Source: JARYGU01 sp033795365
GTDB taxonomy: Bacteria > Pseudomonadota > Alphaproteobacteria > Rhizobiales > Rhizobiaceae
DNA length: 64,000 bases
NCBI GenBank assembly: GCA_033795365.1
Contig: JARYGU010000008.1
Coordinates: 62,001 to 126,000 of the forward strand
Reading direction: 5' to 3'
The position numbers were made by a program, and so were the translations under genes. Below, one piece after another: positions 17,507 through 26,942 of this stretch. A model generated the notes under the pieces. The model ran no database searches, was not told the origin of the DNA, and saw only the letters and a list, made by a program, of their open reading frames with translations. The first letter of the stretch is position 1. Each line of letters starts with the position of its first letter.

Positions 17507-18247
17507 ATGACAGTTGATCTCAAAGGCCGCCTTGCGCTGGTCACCGGCGCCTCGCGCGGCATCGGCTATTTCACCGCACTCGAACTGGCGAAGGCCGGCG
17601 CGCATGTGATCGCCTGCGCCCGCACCGTCGGCGGACTCGAGGAACTGGACGACGCGATAAAGGCGGTCGGCGGCACGGCGACCCTGGTGCCTTTCGATCT
17701 TGCGGACATGGCCGCGATCGACAAGCTCGGCGGTTCGATCTTCGAACGCTGGGGCAAGCTCGACATCCTCGTCGCCAATGCCGGCATTCTCGGCGTCATC
17801 GCCCCGATCGGCCATGTGGAAGCCAAGGTGTTCGAAAAGGTGATGACGATCAACGTCGTCGCCACATGGCGGCTGATCCGCTCGGTCGAGCCGCTGCTTC
17901 TGCGCTCCGACGCCGGGCGCGCGCTGATCCTCTCGTCGGGCGCTTCCTACAAATGCAAGCCCTTCTGGGGGCCCTACTCCGCCTCCAAGGCTGCCGTCGA
18001 GGCACTTGCCCGCACATGGGCCGGAGAGACCCAGCGCACGCCGCTGCGCATCATGTCCATCGATCCCGGCGCTACCCGCACCGCCATGCGGGCCCAGGCC
18101 ATGCCGGGCGAAGACCCGGAAACGCTGCCGCATCCCTCCGAAGTGGCGCAGGCCATGATGCCGCTCCTTTCGCCGGACATGACGGAGACCGGAAAGCTCT
18201 TCCTGGTGCGTGAAAGGAAGATAGCCGACTACCGCATGCCGGAGTGA
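17507..18247 (+). CDS. short-chain dehydrogenase/reductase
   Basis: 246 residues. Classical SDR: TGASRGIG at about 14-21 binds the cofactor, NAG near 90, and the catalytic YSASK sits near residue 162. The C-terminal half keeps PGATRTAM. It lies 11 nt after purF and is probably cotranscribed, as in related rhizobia, but nothing indicates its substrate or a link to purine synthesis. Confidence 0.88.
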   Translation: MTVDLKGRLALVTGASRGIGYFTALELAKAGAHVIACARTVGGLEELDDAIKAVGGTATLVPFDLADMAAIDKLGGSIFERWGKLDILVANAGILGVIAPIGHVEAKVFEKVMTINVVATWRLIRSVEPLLLRSDAGRALILSSGASYKCKPFWGPYSASKAAVEALARTWAGETQRTPLRIMSIDPGATRTAMRAQAMPGEDPETLPHPSEVAQAMMPLLSPDMTETGKLFLVRERKIADYRMPE

Positions 18248-18296
18248 CGGCGAAACGGCAGCCTGGCACGGCGTCCCCTTTCCTGCATGGCGCGCG

Positions 18297-18749
18297 TCAA
18301 CAGTGCGAGCCCTTTCCGCAGGCGAGCGAAATGTTCTCGCCGACGGCCGCCAGGACGCCGAGCGCCGATTCGATCTGGCGCTCGTCAATGCTGCTCATCA
18401 GTTCGGCACGCAGGTCACGGGCGAGCCGGTTGACCTCCGCCGCCATCGTCCTTCCATGTGCCGTCAGCACCACCTGATTGGCCCGGCGGTCACCCTTCAT
18501 CACGCGGCGTTCGACGAAATCCTGCTTCTGCATGCCGTCAAGCAGCCGGACCAAGGTCGGCGTTTCGATGTCGAGCTCTTCGGCAAGATCGCGCTGATTG
18601 AGAACGTCCCTGCGGCTCAGCAGCAGGAGAACGCGGGCACGCGAAAGCGTGAGGCCGCGCTCCTTCACGCGTGCGTCGAACAGCGTCCTGAGCTTGCGGT
18701 TAACGCGGGAAATTTCATCGATGAAGTGGTCGCGGGGTGACGTCGTCAC
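18297..18749 (-). CDS. MarR family transcriptional regulator
   Basis: 150 residues from a GTG start. The winged helix is clear: LTLSRARVLLLLSRRDVLNQ, then RDLAEELDIETPTLVRLLDG and the wing VMKGDRRANQVVLT. No ribosome binding site is visible. A TATTAT -10 candidate ends 12 nt before the GTG, so the mRNA may be almost leaderless. An inverted repeat overlaps that -10, suggesting autorepression. It converges on the SDR gene; its targets beyond itself are unknown. Confidence 0.88.
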   Translation of the reverse strand: MTTSPRDHFIDEISRVNRKLRTLFDARVKERGLTLSRARVLLLLSRRDVLNQRDLAEELDIETPTLVRLLDGMQKQDFVERRVMKGDRRANQVVLTAHGRTMAAEVNRLARDLRAELMSSIDERQIESALGVLAAVGENISLACGKGSHC

Positions 18750-18760
18750 AAGCGTAATCC

Positions 18761-18788
18761 GATAATAACTAGCATCCTAACTATTATC
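18761..18788. promoter_or_regulatory. inverted repeat, likely MarR operator
   Basis: GATAATA (18761-18767) and TATTATC (18782-18788) are perfect 7-bp arms 14 nt apart, just upstream of the MarR start and overlapping its -10. Partly matching inner bases (TAACTA) extend the symmetry. Confidence 0.6.
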
Positions 18789-18892
18789 CCGCTAGATAAC
18801 ACGCGGTAGCCGGAATTTCAACGCGGCGCGTTCGATTGCGACCGCCGCGGCGATGCGCATCAACAGGATCGTACAGTGTGGAGGCGGGCGGC

Positions 18893-19741
18893 TCAGTGCC
18901 CGTCGGTCAACCCGTCGTCGTCGCTGTCGGCCGGGGGCGCCGTCCACTGGCCGTATTTCTTCTGCCAGGCGCGCGCGCCGAAAGGAAGCGTGGCGAGATA
19001 GACCAGCGCCGTCAGGGCCATCGTCTCCCAGGTGAAGCTCATCAGCGTCGCCGCATAGAAGACCACGAAGAGCATGGCCGGCAGCACGAGATCGCGGCGG
19101 ATGCGGCTTCCGGCCGTCTTGCCGGACCAGACCGGCAACCGGCTCACCAGCAGGAAACCGATCAGCACCGTATACGCGGACGACACGAGGGCAAAAGTAG
19201 GACCGGGCGCGATCCCGAGGAAGCCCAGGTAGACCGGCAGCAGCACGAGGATGGCGCCTGCAGGCGCGGGCACGCCCACGAAATATTCCGACTGCCAGGA
19301 GGCCTTGGTTTCCCGTTCGGCCATGACATTGAAGCGGGCGAGCCGCAGGCCGGCGGCGATCGCATAGATCAGCGCGGCGATCCATCCGACGGAGCGCGCC
19401 TGATCGAGCACGAACACATAGAGCACCAGCGCCGGGGCGACACCGAAATTGACGATATCGGCAAGCGAATCCATCTGGCCGCCGAATTTCGACGTCGCCT
19501 TCAGGAGCCGCGCGATACGGCCGTCGATGCCGTCGAGGAAAGCGGCAAGCAGCACCATGCCGACTGCAAGCTCGTAACGATTCTCGAAAGCGAGCCTGAT
19601 ACCCGTCAGGCCGGCGCAGATCGCAAGGACGGTGATCACGTTGGGAATGATCACGCGCAGCGGTATCTCACGCAGGCGCGGACCGCGGGCCTCGTCGTTC
19701 GAGCCGGTCTGCTGCTCTTGAGGGGGGACGGAATTGTCCAT
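18893..19741 (-). CDS. pssA: CDP-diacylglycerol-serine O-phosphatidyltransferase
   Basis: 282 residues. Makes phosphatidylserine from CDP-diacylglycerol and serine in the inner membrane. The CDP-alcohol phosphotransferase signature is complete: DGIDGRIARLLKATSKFGG then QMDSLAD, at about 70-95. Several transmembrane helices follow. A GTG 12 nt upstream is an alternative start. It lies 110 nt after psd, which uses its product, so the pair forms the phosphatidylethanolamine branch. Confidence 0.93.
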   Translation of the reverse strand: MDNSVPPQEQQTGSNDEARGPRLREIPLRVIIPNVITVLAICAGLTGIRLAFENRYELAVGMVLLAAFLDGIDGRIARLLKATSKFGGQMDSLADIVNFGVAPALVLYVFVLDQARSVGWIAALIYAIAAGLRLARFNVMAERETKASWQSEYFVGVPAPAGAILVLLPVYLGFLGIAPGPTFALVSSAYTVLIGFLLVSRLPVWSGKTAGSRIRRDLVLPAMLFVVFYAATLMSFTWETMALTALVYLATLPFGARAWQKKYGQWTAPPADSDDDGLTDGH

Positions 19742-19851
19742 GGCGCCTTTCACTCTACATTTCCAAGCGGAAGCCGGAGGGCTGCCTTAGGGGCAAGATA
19801 TGCCGCAAACGGGAACATTCAATGCGAAGCGGAACCGCCGAGAGGCCGGCT

Positions 19852-20550
19852 TCAGCCACGGCGGCTGACGGTCGGCCCCTTCGGCGAGCCAAACTCGGCG
19901 AGCACCGTCTCCCCGGCGATCGCGGTCTGGCCTACGCTCACGCGGGGGGTGGCACCCGCCGGCAGGAATACGTCGAGCCGCGAACCGAAACGGATCAAGC
20001 CGAAGCGCTCGCCCGCCTCCAGCGTGTCGTTCAGCGACGTCCAGCAGACGATCCGGCGCGCCACAAGGCCGGCGATCTGCACAACGCCGATCGGCCCATG
20101 TGCCGTCTCGATGACCACGCCATTGCGCTCGTTCTCCTGACTTGCCTTGTCGAGTTCCGCATTGAGGAAGCGGCCCGCCCGATAGGCGAGCCAGATGACC
20201 CGGCCGCGCATCGGCGCACGGTTCACATGGCAGTTGAAGACATTCATGAAGACCGAAATGCGCAGCATGGGATCGGAGCCGAGCTCCAGCTCCACCGGCG
20301 GCGTCACGGTCGCGATCGAGGAGACACGTCCGTCCGCCGGACTGATGACAAGATCGTCGTCCTGCGGCGTCATCCGCTCGGGATCGCGGAAGAAATAGGC
20401 GCACCAGGCCGTCAGGACAAAGCCGATCCACATCAGCGGCTCCCAGAGGAGGCCGAGGATCAGCGAAACGACGAAGAAGATGCCAACGAACTTCCAACCC
20501 TCGCGATGGATTGGGACCAGCGTGTTTCGCACCGTACCGATCAAGCTCAT
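19852..20550 (-). CDS. psd: phosphatidylserine decarboxylase, short type
   Basis: 232 residues, the short proenzyme form. Converts phosphatidylserine to phosphatidylethanolamine. Self-cleavage would occur at Gly189-Ser190 in RFGSRLD, making the pyruvoyl group. Conserved PADGRV (about 71-76) and FNCHVNRAP (about 106-113) are present. The ATG at 20550 has AGGGAG upstream and gives the family length; the open frame extends 40 codons further into the inverted repeat region. Confidence 0.94.
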   Translation of the reverse strand: MSLIGTVRNTLVPIHREGWKFVGIFFVVSLILGLLWEPLMWIGFVLTAWCAYFFRDPERMTPQDDDLVISPADGRVSSIATVTPPVELELGSDPMLRISVFMNVFNCHVNRAPMRGRVIWLAYRAGRFLNAELDKASQENERNGVVIETAHGPIGVVQIAGLVARRIVCWTSLNDTLEAGERFGLIRFGSRLDVFLPAGATPRVSVGQTAIAGETVLAEFGSPKGPTVSRRG

Positions 20551-20605
20551 TAAACGACATCTCCCTGACAGCTTTTTTCGCCTTGGACCTAGCGTGAAAT
20601 GAGGA

Positions 20606-20700
20606 GTTAGCCAATAGGCAGTAGCCAATAGCTGACGGGAACTGTCCTCAATATACGGAGAAAAAGCCAACTCCCTACTGGCTACTGCCTATTGGCTAAC
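20606..20700. repeat. 95-bp inverted repeat with 26-bp arms
   Basis: The left arm (20606-20631) begins GTTAGCCAATAGGCAGTAGC and the right arm (20675-20700) ends GGCTACTGCCTATTGGCTAAC in part; the arms are complementary at 25 of 26 positions and enclose 43 nt. Each arm contains a doubled AGCCAATAG-type unit. The right arm ends 3 nt before the ABC exporter stop. The RNA would form a long hairpin between the exporter and psd. Confidence 0.8.
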
Positions 20701-20703
20701 CGC

Positions 20704-22617
20704 TCAATTCGCCGGCGCCTTGCGCACGATCACGCCCATGTCGTCCGCCTCGCGCACCTTTTCGAGCTGCTCTTCCGCCTGGACGGCTTCGCGCTGGCGG
20801 TTCCACATGGAGGCGTAGAGGCCGTCGCGGCTGAGCAGCTCGCCATGCGTGCCCCGCTCTGCGATGCCTCCATCCTTCAGCACGATGATCTCGTCGGCAG
20901 AGATGACCGTGGAAAGCCGGTGGGCGATGACGAGCGTGGTGCGGTTCTTCGAAACCATATCGAGCGCCGCCTGGATTTCCTGCTCCGTGCGGGTGTCGAG
21001 CGCGGAGGTCGCCTCGTCCAGGATCAGGATCGGCGGGCTTTTGAGGATCGTGCGGGCGATCGCCACGCGCTGCTTTTCACCGCCCGACAGCTTCAGCCCG
21101 CGCTCGCCCACCATGGACTTGAAGCCTTCCGGCAGATGCCGGATGAAGCCGCTGATCTGCGCGATGTCGGCCGCCGCCCTCACCTCCTCGTCACTCGCCG
21201 AAAGCCGCCCGTAGCGGATGTTGTAGGCGATCGTGTCGTTGAAGAGCACGGTGTCCTGCGGAACCATGCCGATGGCGTGGCGCAGCGACTTCTGCGTGAC
21301 GTCGCGCACGTCCTGTCCATCGATGGTGACCGATCCCGACTGAACGTCGTAGAAGCGGTAGAGAAGCCGCGAAAGCGTCGATTTTCCAGCGCCGGACGGG
21401 CCGACCACCGCAACGGTCTTGCCGGCCGGCACCTCGAAGGAGATGCCCTTCACGATCGGCCGCGCCGGATCATAGGCGAAGTGGACGTCCTTGAAGGCGA
21501 TCGCGCCGCTGCGGATTTCCAGTTCCTTCGCGTCGGGCGCGTCGGTCACTTCCGCCTCGACCTCGAGAAGGTCGAACATCTGCTCGATATCGGTGAGACC
21601 CTGCCGGATTTCGCGGTAGACGAAGCCGATGAAATTCAGCGGAATGGCAAGCTGGATCAGCATGGCATTGACGAAAACGAAGTCGCCGATCGTCTGCTCG
21701 CCGCGCTGGACGGCAAGCGCCGACATCACCATCATCACCGCCGTTCCGGCGCCGAAGATCAGCGCCTGGCCGAAGTTCAGCCAGCCGAGCGAGGTCCAGA
21801 CCTGGGTGGCCGACCTCTCGTAGCGCTCCATAGACTGGTCGAAGCGCTTCGCCTCCATCTCCTCATTGCCGAAATATTTGACCGTCTCGAAATTGAGGAG
21901 GGAATCGATCGCCTTGGTGTTGGCCTCCGTGTCGCTGTCGTTCATCGAGCGGCGGATGGAGATGCGCCAGTCGCTCGCGCGGACCGTGAACCAGATGTAG
22001 AGCCAGACCGTGACGGCCGTGACCGCCAGATAGCTGAAGCCGTAGCCCCACCAGAAGATCACCGCCGTCAGCAGGAACTCGACGATCGTCGGGACGCTGT
22101 TGAGGATGGTGAAGCGGACGATCGTCTCGATGCCTTTCGTGCCGCGCTCGATGACGCGCGAAAGCCCGCCGGTGCGTCGCTCCAGATGGAAGCGCAGCGA
22201 CAGGCGGTGCAGGTGCACGAAGGTGCGGTAGGCGAGTTGGCGGACGGCATGCTGGCCTACGCTCGCAAACAGCGCATCACGAAGCTGGTTGAGACCCGCC
22301 TGCAGGATGCGCGCGACATTGTAGGCGAGGACCAGCATGACCGCGCCGAGCAGGAATTCCGGCAGGAGATCGGGCGCATCCAGCCCGCCGTTCAACGCAT
22401 CCGTCGCCCATTTGAAGCAGTACGGGACGAGGAGCAGCACGAGCTTGGAGACGAGCAGGAAAACCGTCGCCCAGACGACGCGCGCCTTGAGGTCGGCGCG
22501 GTCGGACGGCCACATATAGGGCCACAGATTGACGATCGTGTGAAAGGGATTGCGGGTATCGGCCGATACCGTCTTGTTTGCCTTGCCTGCCAAGCCTGCC
22601 TCCGCCGCCGGGTTCAA
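20704..22617 (-). CDS. Atm1-type ABC exporter
   Basis: 637 residues, membrane and ATPase domains fused. Six helices lie in residues 45-330. The NFETVKYFGNEE segment is typical of Atm1/HMT1 exporters. The ATPase has Walker A GPSGAGKS (about 406-413), LSGGEKQR, LDEATSALD and the H-loop AHRLST. Bacterial Atm1 homologues export glutathione-linked metals or persulfides. The start codon is TTG at 22617; no better in-frame start exists before the first membrane segment. Confidence 0.9.
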   Translation of the reverse strand: MNPAAEAGLAGKANKTVSADTRNPFHTIVNLWPYMWPSDRADLKARVVWATVFLLVSKLVLLLVPYCFKWATDALNGGLDAPDLLPEFLLGAVMLVLAYNVARILQAGLNQLRDALFASVGQHAVRQLAYRTFVHLHRLSLRFHLERRTGGLSRVIERGTKGIETIVRFTILNSVPTIVEFLLTAVIFWWGYGFSYLAVTAVTVWLYIWFTVRASDWRISIRRSMNDSDTEANTKAIDSLLNFETVKYFGNEEMEAKRFDQSMERYERSATQVWTSLGWLNFGQALIFGAGTAVMMVMSALAVQRGEQTIGDFVFVNAMLIQLAIPLNFIGFVYREIRQGLTDIEQMFDLLEVEAEVTDAPDAKELEIRSGAIAFKDVHFAYDPARPIVKGISFEVPAGKTVAVVGPSGAGKSTLSRLLYRFYDVQSGSVTIDGQDVRDVTQKSLRHAIGMVPQDTVLFNDTIAYNIRYGRLSASDEEVRAAADIAQISGFIRHLPEGFKSMVGERGLKLSGGEKQRVAIARTILKSPPILILDEATSALDTRTEQEIQAALDMVSKNRTTLVIAHRLSTVISADEIIVLKDGGIAERGTHGELLSRDGLYASMWNRQREAVQAEEQLEKVREADDMGVIVRKAPAN

Positions 22618-22728
22618 ATTCCGGCTTCAGGAACCATGAAAAATGCGGCGCCCGATGAGGCGCCGCGTTCCGGGTGGAGATAAGCCCTGAATGCCGCCGA
22701 TGCAATGGAGCGGCGGGAAATTCCCGCC

Positions 22729-25047
22729 TCAGCCGCCGCGCACATGCTGACGGTGAAGCTTCTCGGCCTCCTCGTCCGGCTGCCCGGTCTGGTCCGGCAC
22801 GCCGAAGACCTGGCCGGGCAGGATGATGTCCGGATTTTTGATCTGCTCCTCGTTGGCCAGATAGATCGTGGTGTAACGAACGCCGCGGCCGTAGATCCGG
22901 CGCGAGATCTGCCACAGCGTATCTCCGCGGCGGATGATGACGGAGCTCTTGCTTTCCTTCAGCGGAGCCTGCTCCACGGTTTGCGGCGCGTCGCCGGTCT
23001 GCGCCGCTGCGGTCTCGCCGGCGGCCGGCGCGCCGGTGGATGGCCGTGCCTCGCCAGCGGACGGGCCTGCGGTGTCTTCTGAAGAGACCGGGCCGGCATC
23101 ATCAGCCGCCGCCTCGCCGCCCGCCGGAGCCCCGGCATCGGCGGAAGCGGCTTCGCTCGCGACCGGGCTTTCCTTTATTGCGGCGAGAGCGCGGGCATAG
23201 GTTTCCCGGTCGGCCGCTTCCGGCACCTGGGCAAGCTGGTCGAGCGCACCCTTCGCCCAGGCCTTGAGCGAATCGAGGCTTGCGAGAATATCAGCGCTCG
23301 AAACCGTTCCCGGTACGAGCGCGGAGATTTCCTTGAGGGCGGCCTCGAAAGCGACGCGGGCCGTGCGGATTTCCATCGCGCTTGCAGTGGCGTCCGGGGA
23401 AACCAGAGACAGCAATTGCTGCTGCAGGTCGCCCGCCCGCCGGGCAAAGAGATCGATCGTTTCCGAGGAGGCCGCAGCGGCGCCGATGCCCGAACCGGCC
23501 TGGAGCCCCGGTTCGACCGCCGCCTGAACCGACTTCTCGATCGCATCGACGGACGCTCCGACGCTCGGAACGTCCTGCGGCAGCGCCTTCAGCCTGGCCA
23601 GCGCTTCTGCCGCGGCAGCCGAAGCCTTCGCCGCCATTTCGTTTGCCGCGACGCCCGCTCTCGGCGAGGGAACGAATTCCGCAAGCGATTCCAGCGCGAT
23701 CTCGGTCGCGGAACGGGCGGCCGCCAGTTGCTCGACCGTCGGGAGGCTGCCATTGGCATAGAGATTCTTCAGCAAGGTTACGGCTTTGTCCGCTTCGTTG
23801 CGAAGCTTGTCGAGCCCCCCGTCGCCGACGGCGTTCGGCACCGTTGCCGGGGTGTCGGCCGGCTTTTCGTCTTCCTGAGCCACGACGGCGACCTGGTCGC
23901 CTTCCGGCCGGTCGAACGGTACGGATGCCCTGACCGCGACCTTCGTTCCGTCGTCGCTCATGATGTCGGCGCGGATGGTATGCCTGCCGACCGGCAGGTC
24001 GATCTTGCCGTCGACGACATAGCGGCCCGCCGCATCGGCCCGCGCCTGACCGACAAGCGTGTCGCCGGCATAGATGCGAACCAGGGCGCCGGGACGCGCG
24101 CTGCCTGCGACGAACATGCGGTCGCCCTCGATCTCGACGGCCGACACGCGGACCTGCGGCTGGTCGCCGGTGGCATCGGATGCGCCGGCTGCCGGCTGCG
24201 CGGGTTGCGCAGCGCCATTGCCGGGCGCGGCGTCCGATCCGGTCTCTTCCGGCTTCGCATCCAGCGCGGCCGTGTCCTGCTGGGCTGCGGGGGCGTTCGT
24301 GCCGGCAGCGTCGCCGGTCGCCGGCGCCTTGTCCGCCGGCTCTTCGGCTTCGGTGGAGGCATCATGCCGGGCAGTCTTCGGCACGCTGATCAGACGGCTC
24401 GCCTCCCCGGGCTTTGAGACCATCGCCAGCAATTCCCCGCCGGTCTTCGAAGGTACGGAGACGGTCGCCACCTCCTCCGAGCTCTTCACGGCGCCGCCTT
24501 CCCCCGTCGTCTTGAGCGACAGCTCGTAGTCGCCCGCCGCCAGGGGCTTGTCGAGGACGGCGGCAAAATCGCCGGAGGGGCCGACATCGGCATCGGCGAT
24601 GACGGTCTCGCCGTTCATGATGCTGAGCTTGGTGTTCGGCTGGGCGCGTCCCGCGATGACGGTCGATCCGTTCGGCTCGACGCGCAGCACGTCGAAGGCG
24701 GGCGTCACCCAGTCCTCGGGATCGCTCTTCGCCGCATCGCCTGCCGCCCGTTCGTTGCCGGGCTGCGCGTCTCCGGAAAGGGAGGAACCGGCTTCGCCTT
24801 CAGCGGCTTCGTTCGCGGAGGGAGCGGCAGGCGTTTCGCCCGCAGCCGGTGCGTTCGCCGTTTCCTGCGGAGCACCGGCCGCCGGCTCGCTTTTCGCAGC
24901 CGTTTGCGGTGCGGCCTGCGGCGCCGTTTCTGTCCCGGCGGACGTCGCCTTCTTGTCGAGGTCGATATTGGGCAACACGAAGAAAACCATCAGCAAGGTT
25001 GCCGCCACCAGAACGATCAAAGCCACCAGGCCGGTCTTGTTCCTCAT
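22729..25047 (-). CDS. LysM-domain membrane-anchored protein
   Basis: 772 residues. One N-terminal helix (residues 6-27) anchors it in the inner membrane. A long Ala/Pro/Glu-rich linker contains two Ig-like repeats (around VLRVEPNGSTVIAGRAQPNT and VSAVEIEGDRMFVAGSARPG), then an Ala-rich helical part. A C-terminal LysM domain (IIRRGDTLWQISRRIYGRG to LPGQVFGVP) should bind peptidoglycan. The start at 25047 has AGAGAG and fits the signal anchor. It diverges from the LOG gene. Role probably in the cell envelope, otherwise unknown. Confidence 0.85.
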   Translation of the reverse strand: MRNKTGLVALIVLVAATLLMVFFVLPNIDLDKKATSAGTETAPQAAPQTAAKSEPAAGAPQETANAPAAGETPAAPSANEAAEGEAGSSLSGDAQPGNERAAGDAAKSDPEDWVTPAFDVLRVEPNGSTVIAGRAQPNTKLSIMNGETVIADADVGPSGDFAAVLDKPLAAGDYELSLKTTGEGGAVKSSEEVATVSVPSKTGGELLAMVSKPGEASRLISVPKTARHDASTEAEEPADKAPATGDAAGTNAPAAQQDTAALDAKPEETGSDAAPGNGAAQPAQPAAGASDATGDQPQVRVSAVEIEGDRMFVAGSARPGALVRIYAGDTLVGQARADAAGRYVVDGKIDLPVGRHTIRADIMSDDGTKVAVRASVPFDRPEGDQVAVVAQEDEKPADTPATVPNAVGDGGLDKLRNEADKAVTLLKNLYANGSLPTVEQLAAARSATEIALESLAEFVPSPRAGVAANEMAAKASAAAAEALARLKALPQDVPSVGASVDAIEKSVQAAVEPGLQAGSGIGAAAASSETIDLFARRAGDLQQQLLSLVSPDATASAMEIRTARVAFEAALKEISALVPGTVSSADILASLDSLKAWAKGALDQLAQVPEAADRETYARALAAIKESPVASEAASADAGAPAGGEAAADDAGPVSSEDTAGPSAGEARPSTGAPAAGETAAAQTGDAPQTVEQAPLKESKSSVIIRRGDTLWQISRRIYGRGVRYTTIYLANEEQIKNPDIILPGQVFGVPDQTGQPDEEAEKLHRQHVRGG

Positions 25048-25213
25048 TACCAAACTCTCTTTCGTTTTTCCCGGCTTCCCGGCGTTCCCTCCCGAAATTG
25101 CTATCGATTCCCACAGTCTCGCACAAGGCGCAGCCGGGCTTCGAAGCCTCCCAAGGCAAGGTTTTCCGTCATTTTCCTTGACGTCGCTCGCTCGCGAATG
25201 TCTGAATCGGGCC

Positions 25214-25834
25214 ATGAGCGAACAAACCCTCCCGATTCGATCCGTCTGCGTTTATTGCGGCTCCCAGCCGGGACGCGACGCCTCCTATATGGCCGCCGGC
25301 CGCGCACTCGGCAAATCGATCGCCGAAAACCATCTCCGCCTCGTCTATGGCGGCGGCACCAAGGGCATCATGGGCGCCGTCGCGAGCGGCGTGCTTTCCC
25401 ACGGCGGCCGCGTTACCGGCATCATACCGCAATTCCTGATCGATATGGAGGCCACCCGCCATTCGCTCGGCCAGCTCAGCGAACTGATCGTCACACCGGA
25501 CATGCACGAGCGCAAGCACAAGATGTTCGAGCGGGCCGACGCATTCGTGACGCTGCCCGGCGGCATCGGCACGCTGGAAGAGATCGTGGAGATCATGACC
25601 TGGGCCCAGCTCGGCCGTCACCGCAAGCCGATCGTTTTCGCCAATATCGGCGGTTTCTGGGATCCGATGCTGACGCTGATCCGCCACATGGGCGACGAAG
25701 GCTTCATCCACACGGCCCATCTGGTGCAGCCGCTCGTCATCGACGAACCTGAAGAGATCGTTCCGGCGCTCCTTGCCCACTGGGCGAGCGACGTCGATCG
25801 GGAAGGCGAAAGCAACATCATCGAGAAGCTTTAG
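25214..25834 (+). CDS. LOG family nucleotide monophosphate hydrolase (TIGR00730)
   Basis: 206 residues. PGGIGTLEE at about 115 and RKHKMFERADAFV just before it are the diagnostic LOG motifs; characterised members release the base from (cytokinin) nucleoside 5'-monophosphates. Bacterial versions may act in nucleotide salvage. The ATG at 25214 gives the family N-terminus (SVCVYCGSQPG). It diverges from the LysM gene over 166 nt and converges on rarD. Confidence 0.88.
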   Translation: MSEQTLPIRSVCVYCGSQPGRDASYMAAGRALGKSIAENHLRLVYGGGTKGIMGAVASGVLSHGGRVTGIIPQFLIDMEATRHSLGQLSELIVTPDMHERKHKMFERADAFVTLPGGIGTLEEIVEIMTWAQLGRHRKPIVFANIGGFWDPMLTLIRHMGDEGFIHTAHLVQPLVIDEPEEIVPALLAHWASDVDREGESNIIEKL

Positions 25835-25846
25835 GTAGCTATCACG

Positions 25847-25873
25847 CGCGAGTTCAAAGCGTTGCTCGCGTTT
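25847..25873. terminator. weak hairpin between convergent genes
   Basis: CGCGAG (25847-25852) pairs with CTCGCG (25865-25870) and is followed by TTTCTT. It could end both the LOG gene and, less well, rarD. Confidence 0.35.
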
Positions 25874-25902
25874 CTTCGTGCAGCGCGTCAGCCGAGATCT
25901 GT

Positions 25903-26838
25903 CTATTCCGCAGATTTGAGCGCCACGCGGCTTGCGCGCGCCGTTCTCAGCATCGAAGCCGAATAGACGATGAGCGCGATCCAGATCAGGATGAAGGCAA
26001 CGAGTTGCGACGTGCCGAACGGCTCCTTGAAGATGAAGACGGCGATGACGAAGATCATCGTCGGTGCGATATACTGCATGATGCCGATGGTGGAGAGGCG
26101 GAGCAGCTTGGCGCCGTTGGCGTAGATCATCAACGGCACCGCGGTGACGACGCCGCAGGCGAGAAGCCAGGCGACGTCGGCAGGTCCCGTATCGCCGAAA
26201 TGCCCCTGCCCGGTCGCTTCCAGCCAGACGATATAGCCGAGCGCCGGCACGCTGAGGAGCAGCACTTCGAGGAAGAAGCCCTGGTTCGGGCCGACCGGCA
26301 GCGTCTTGCGGAAGAAGGCATAGAAGCCCCAGGAGAAGCAGAGGCTGAGCGACACCCACGGCAGGCCGCCGGCATCGAAGGCGAGAATGGCGACGGCGCA
26401 GGCCGCAAGCGCGATCGCGACGATCTGCGTCGGCGCAAGCCGCTCCTTGAGGAGAACCGCGCCGAGGAAGATCGAGAACAGCGGATTGATGTAATATCCC
26501 AGAGCGGTCTCGATCGCCCGGTCCGCGGCGATCGCCCAGACATAAATGCCCCAGTTGAAGGTGATGAAAATCGCAGTGACCATGGCCATGCCGAGCATGC
26601 GCGGAGAGCGCAAGGCGGCCTTCACATCCGCGGTGCGTCCGAGCCAGACGAGCACGAGACCGGCCAGCGGCACAGACCAGACGATACGATGGGCGACGAC
26701 CTCGAAAGCGGGAATATGCGCGACTGCCTTCATGAAGAACGGCAGGACGCCCCAGAGCAGATAGGCGGCGAGCGCAAAGGCGAAACCGCGCGCGCTGTCG
26801 CCATCCTGCGCTTCAGGAGCAATCTTGGCATCGGCCAT
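25903..26838 (-). CDS. rarD: EamA family transporter RarD
   Basis: 311 residues with about ten transmembrane helices in two EamA repeats. The AAYLLWGVLPFFMKAVAHIP, VVAHRIVWS and ALGYYINPLFSIFLGAV segments are characteristic of RarD, a drug/metabolite transporter whose E. coli homologue was linked to chloramphenicol sensitivity. Physiological substrate unknown. It lies about 100 nt downstream of vapC on the same strand. Confidence 0.9.
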   Translation of the reverse strand: MADAKIAPEAQDGDSARGFAFALAAYLLWGVLPFFMKAVAHIPAFEVVAHRIVWSVPLAGLVLVWLGRTADVKAALRSPRMLGMAMVTAIFITFNWGIYVWAIAADRAIETALGYYINPLFSIFLGAVLLKERLAPTQIVAIALAACAVAILAFDAGGLPWVSLSLCFSWGFYAFFRKTLPVGPNQGFFLEVLLLSVPALGYIVWLEATGQGHFGDTGPADVAWLLACGVVTAVPLMIYANGAKLLRLSTIGIMQYIAPTMIFVIAVFIFKEPFGTSQLVAFILIWIALIVYSASMLRTARASRVALKSAE

Positions 26839-26942
26839 GGCGTTTCATCCCGTCGATTTATCAATTTTCGGCCGGTCTAGCGCAACGCCGCCGAATGCAC
26901 CAATTCATTTCGGTGAAGGGAACATGAAGCAGACCTGAAAGA

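Noticed and set aside
20692..22683. 663-codon open frame opposite the ABC exporter
   Set aside because: Antisense shadow of a clear ABC transporter. No recognisable protein motif.
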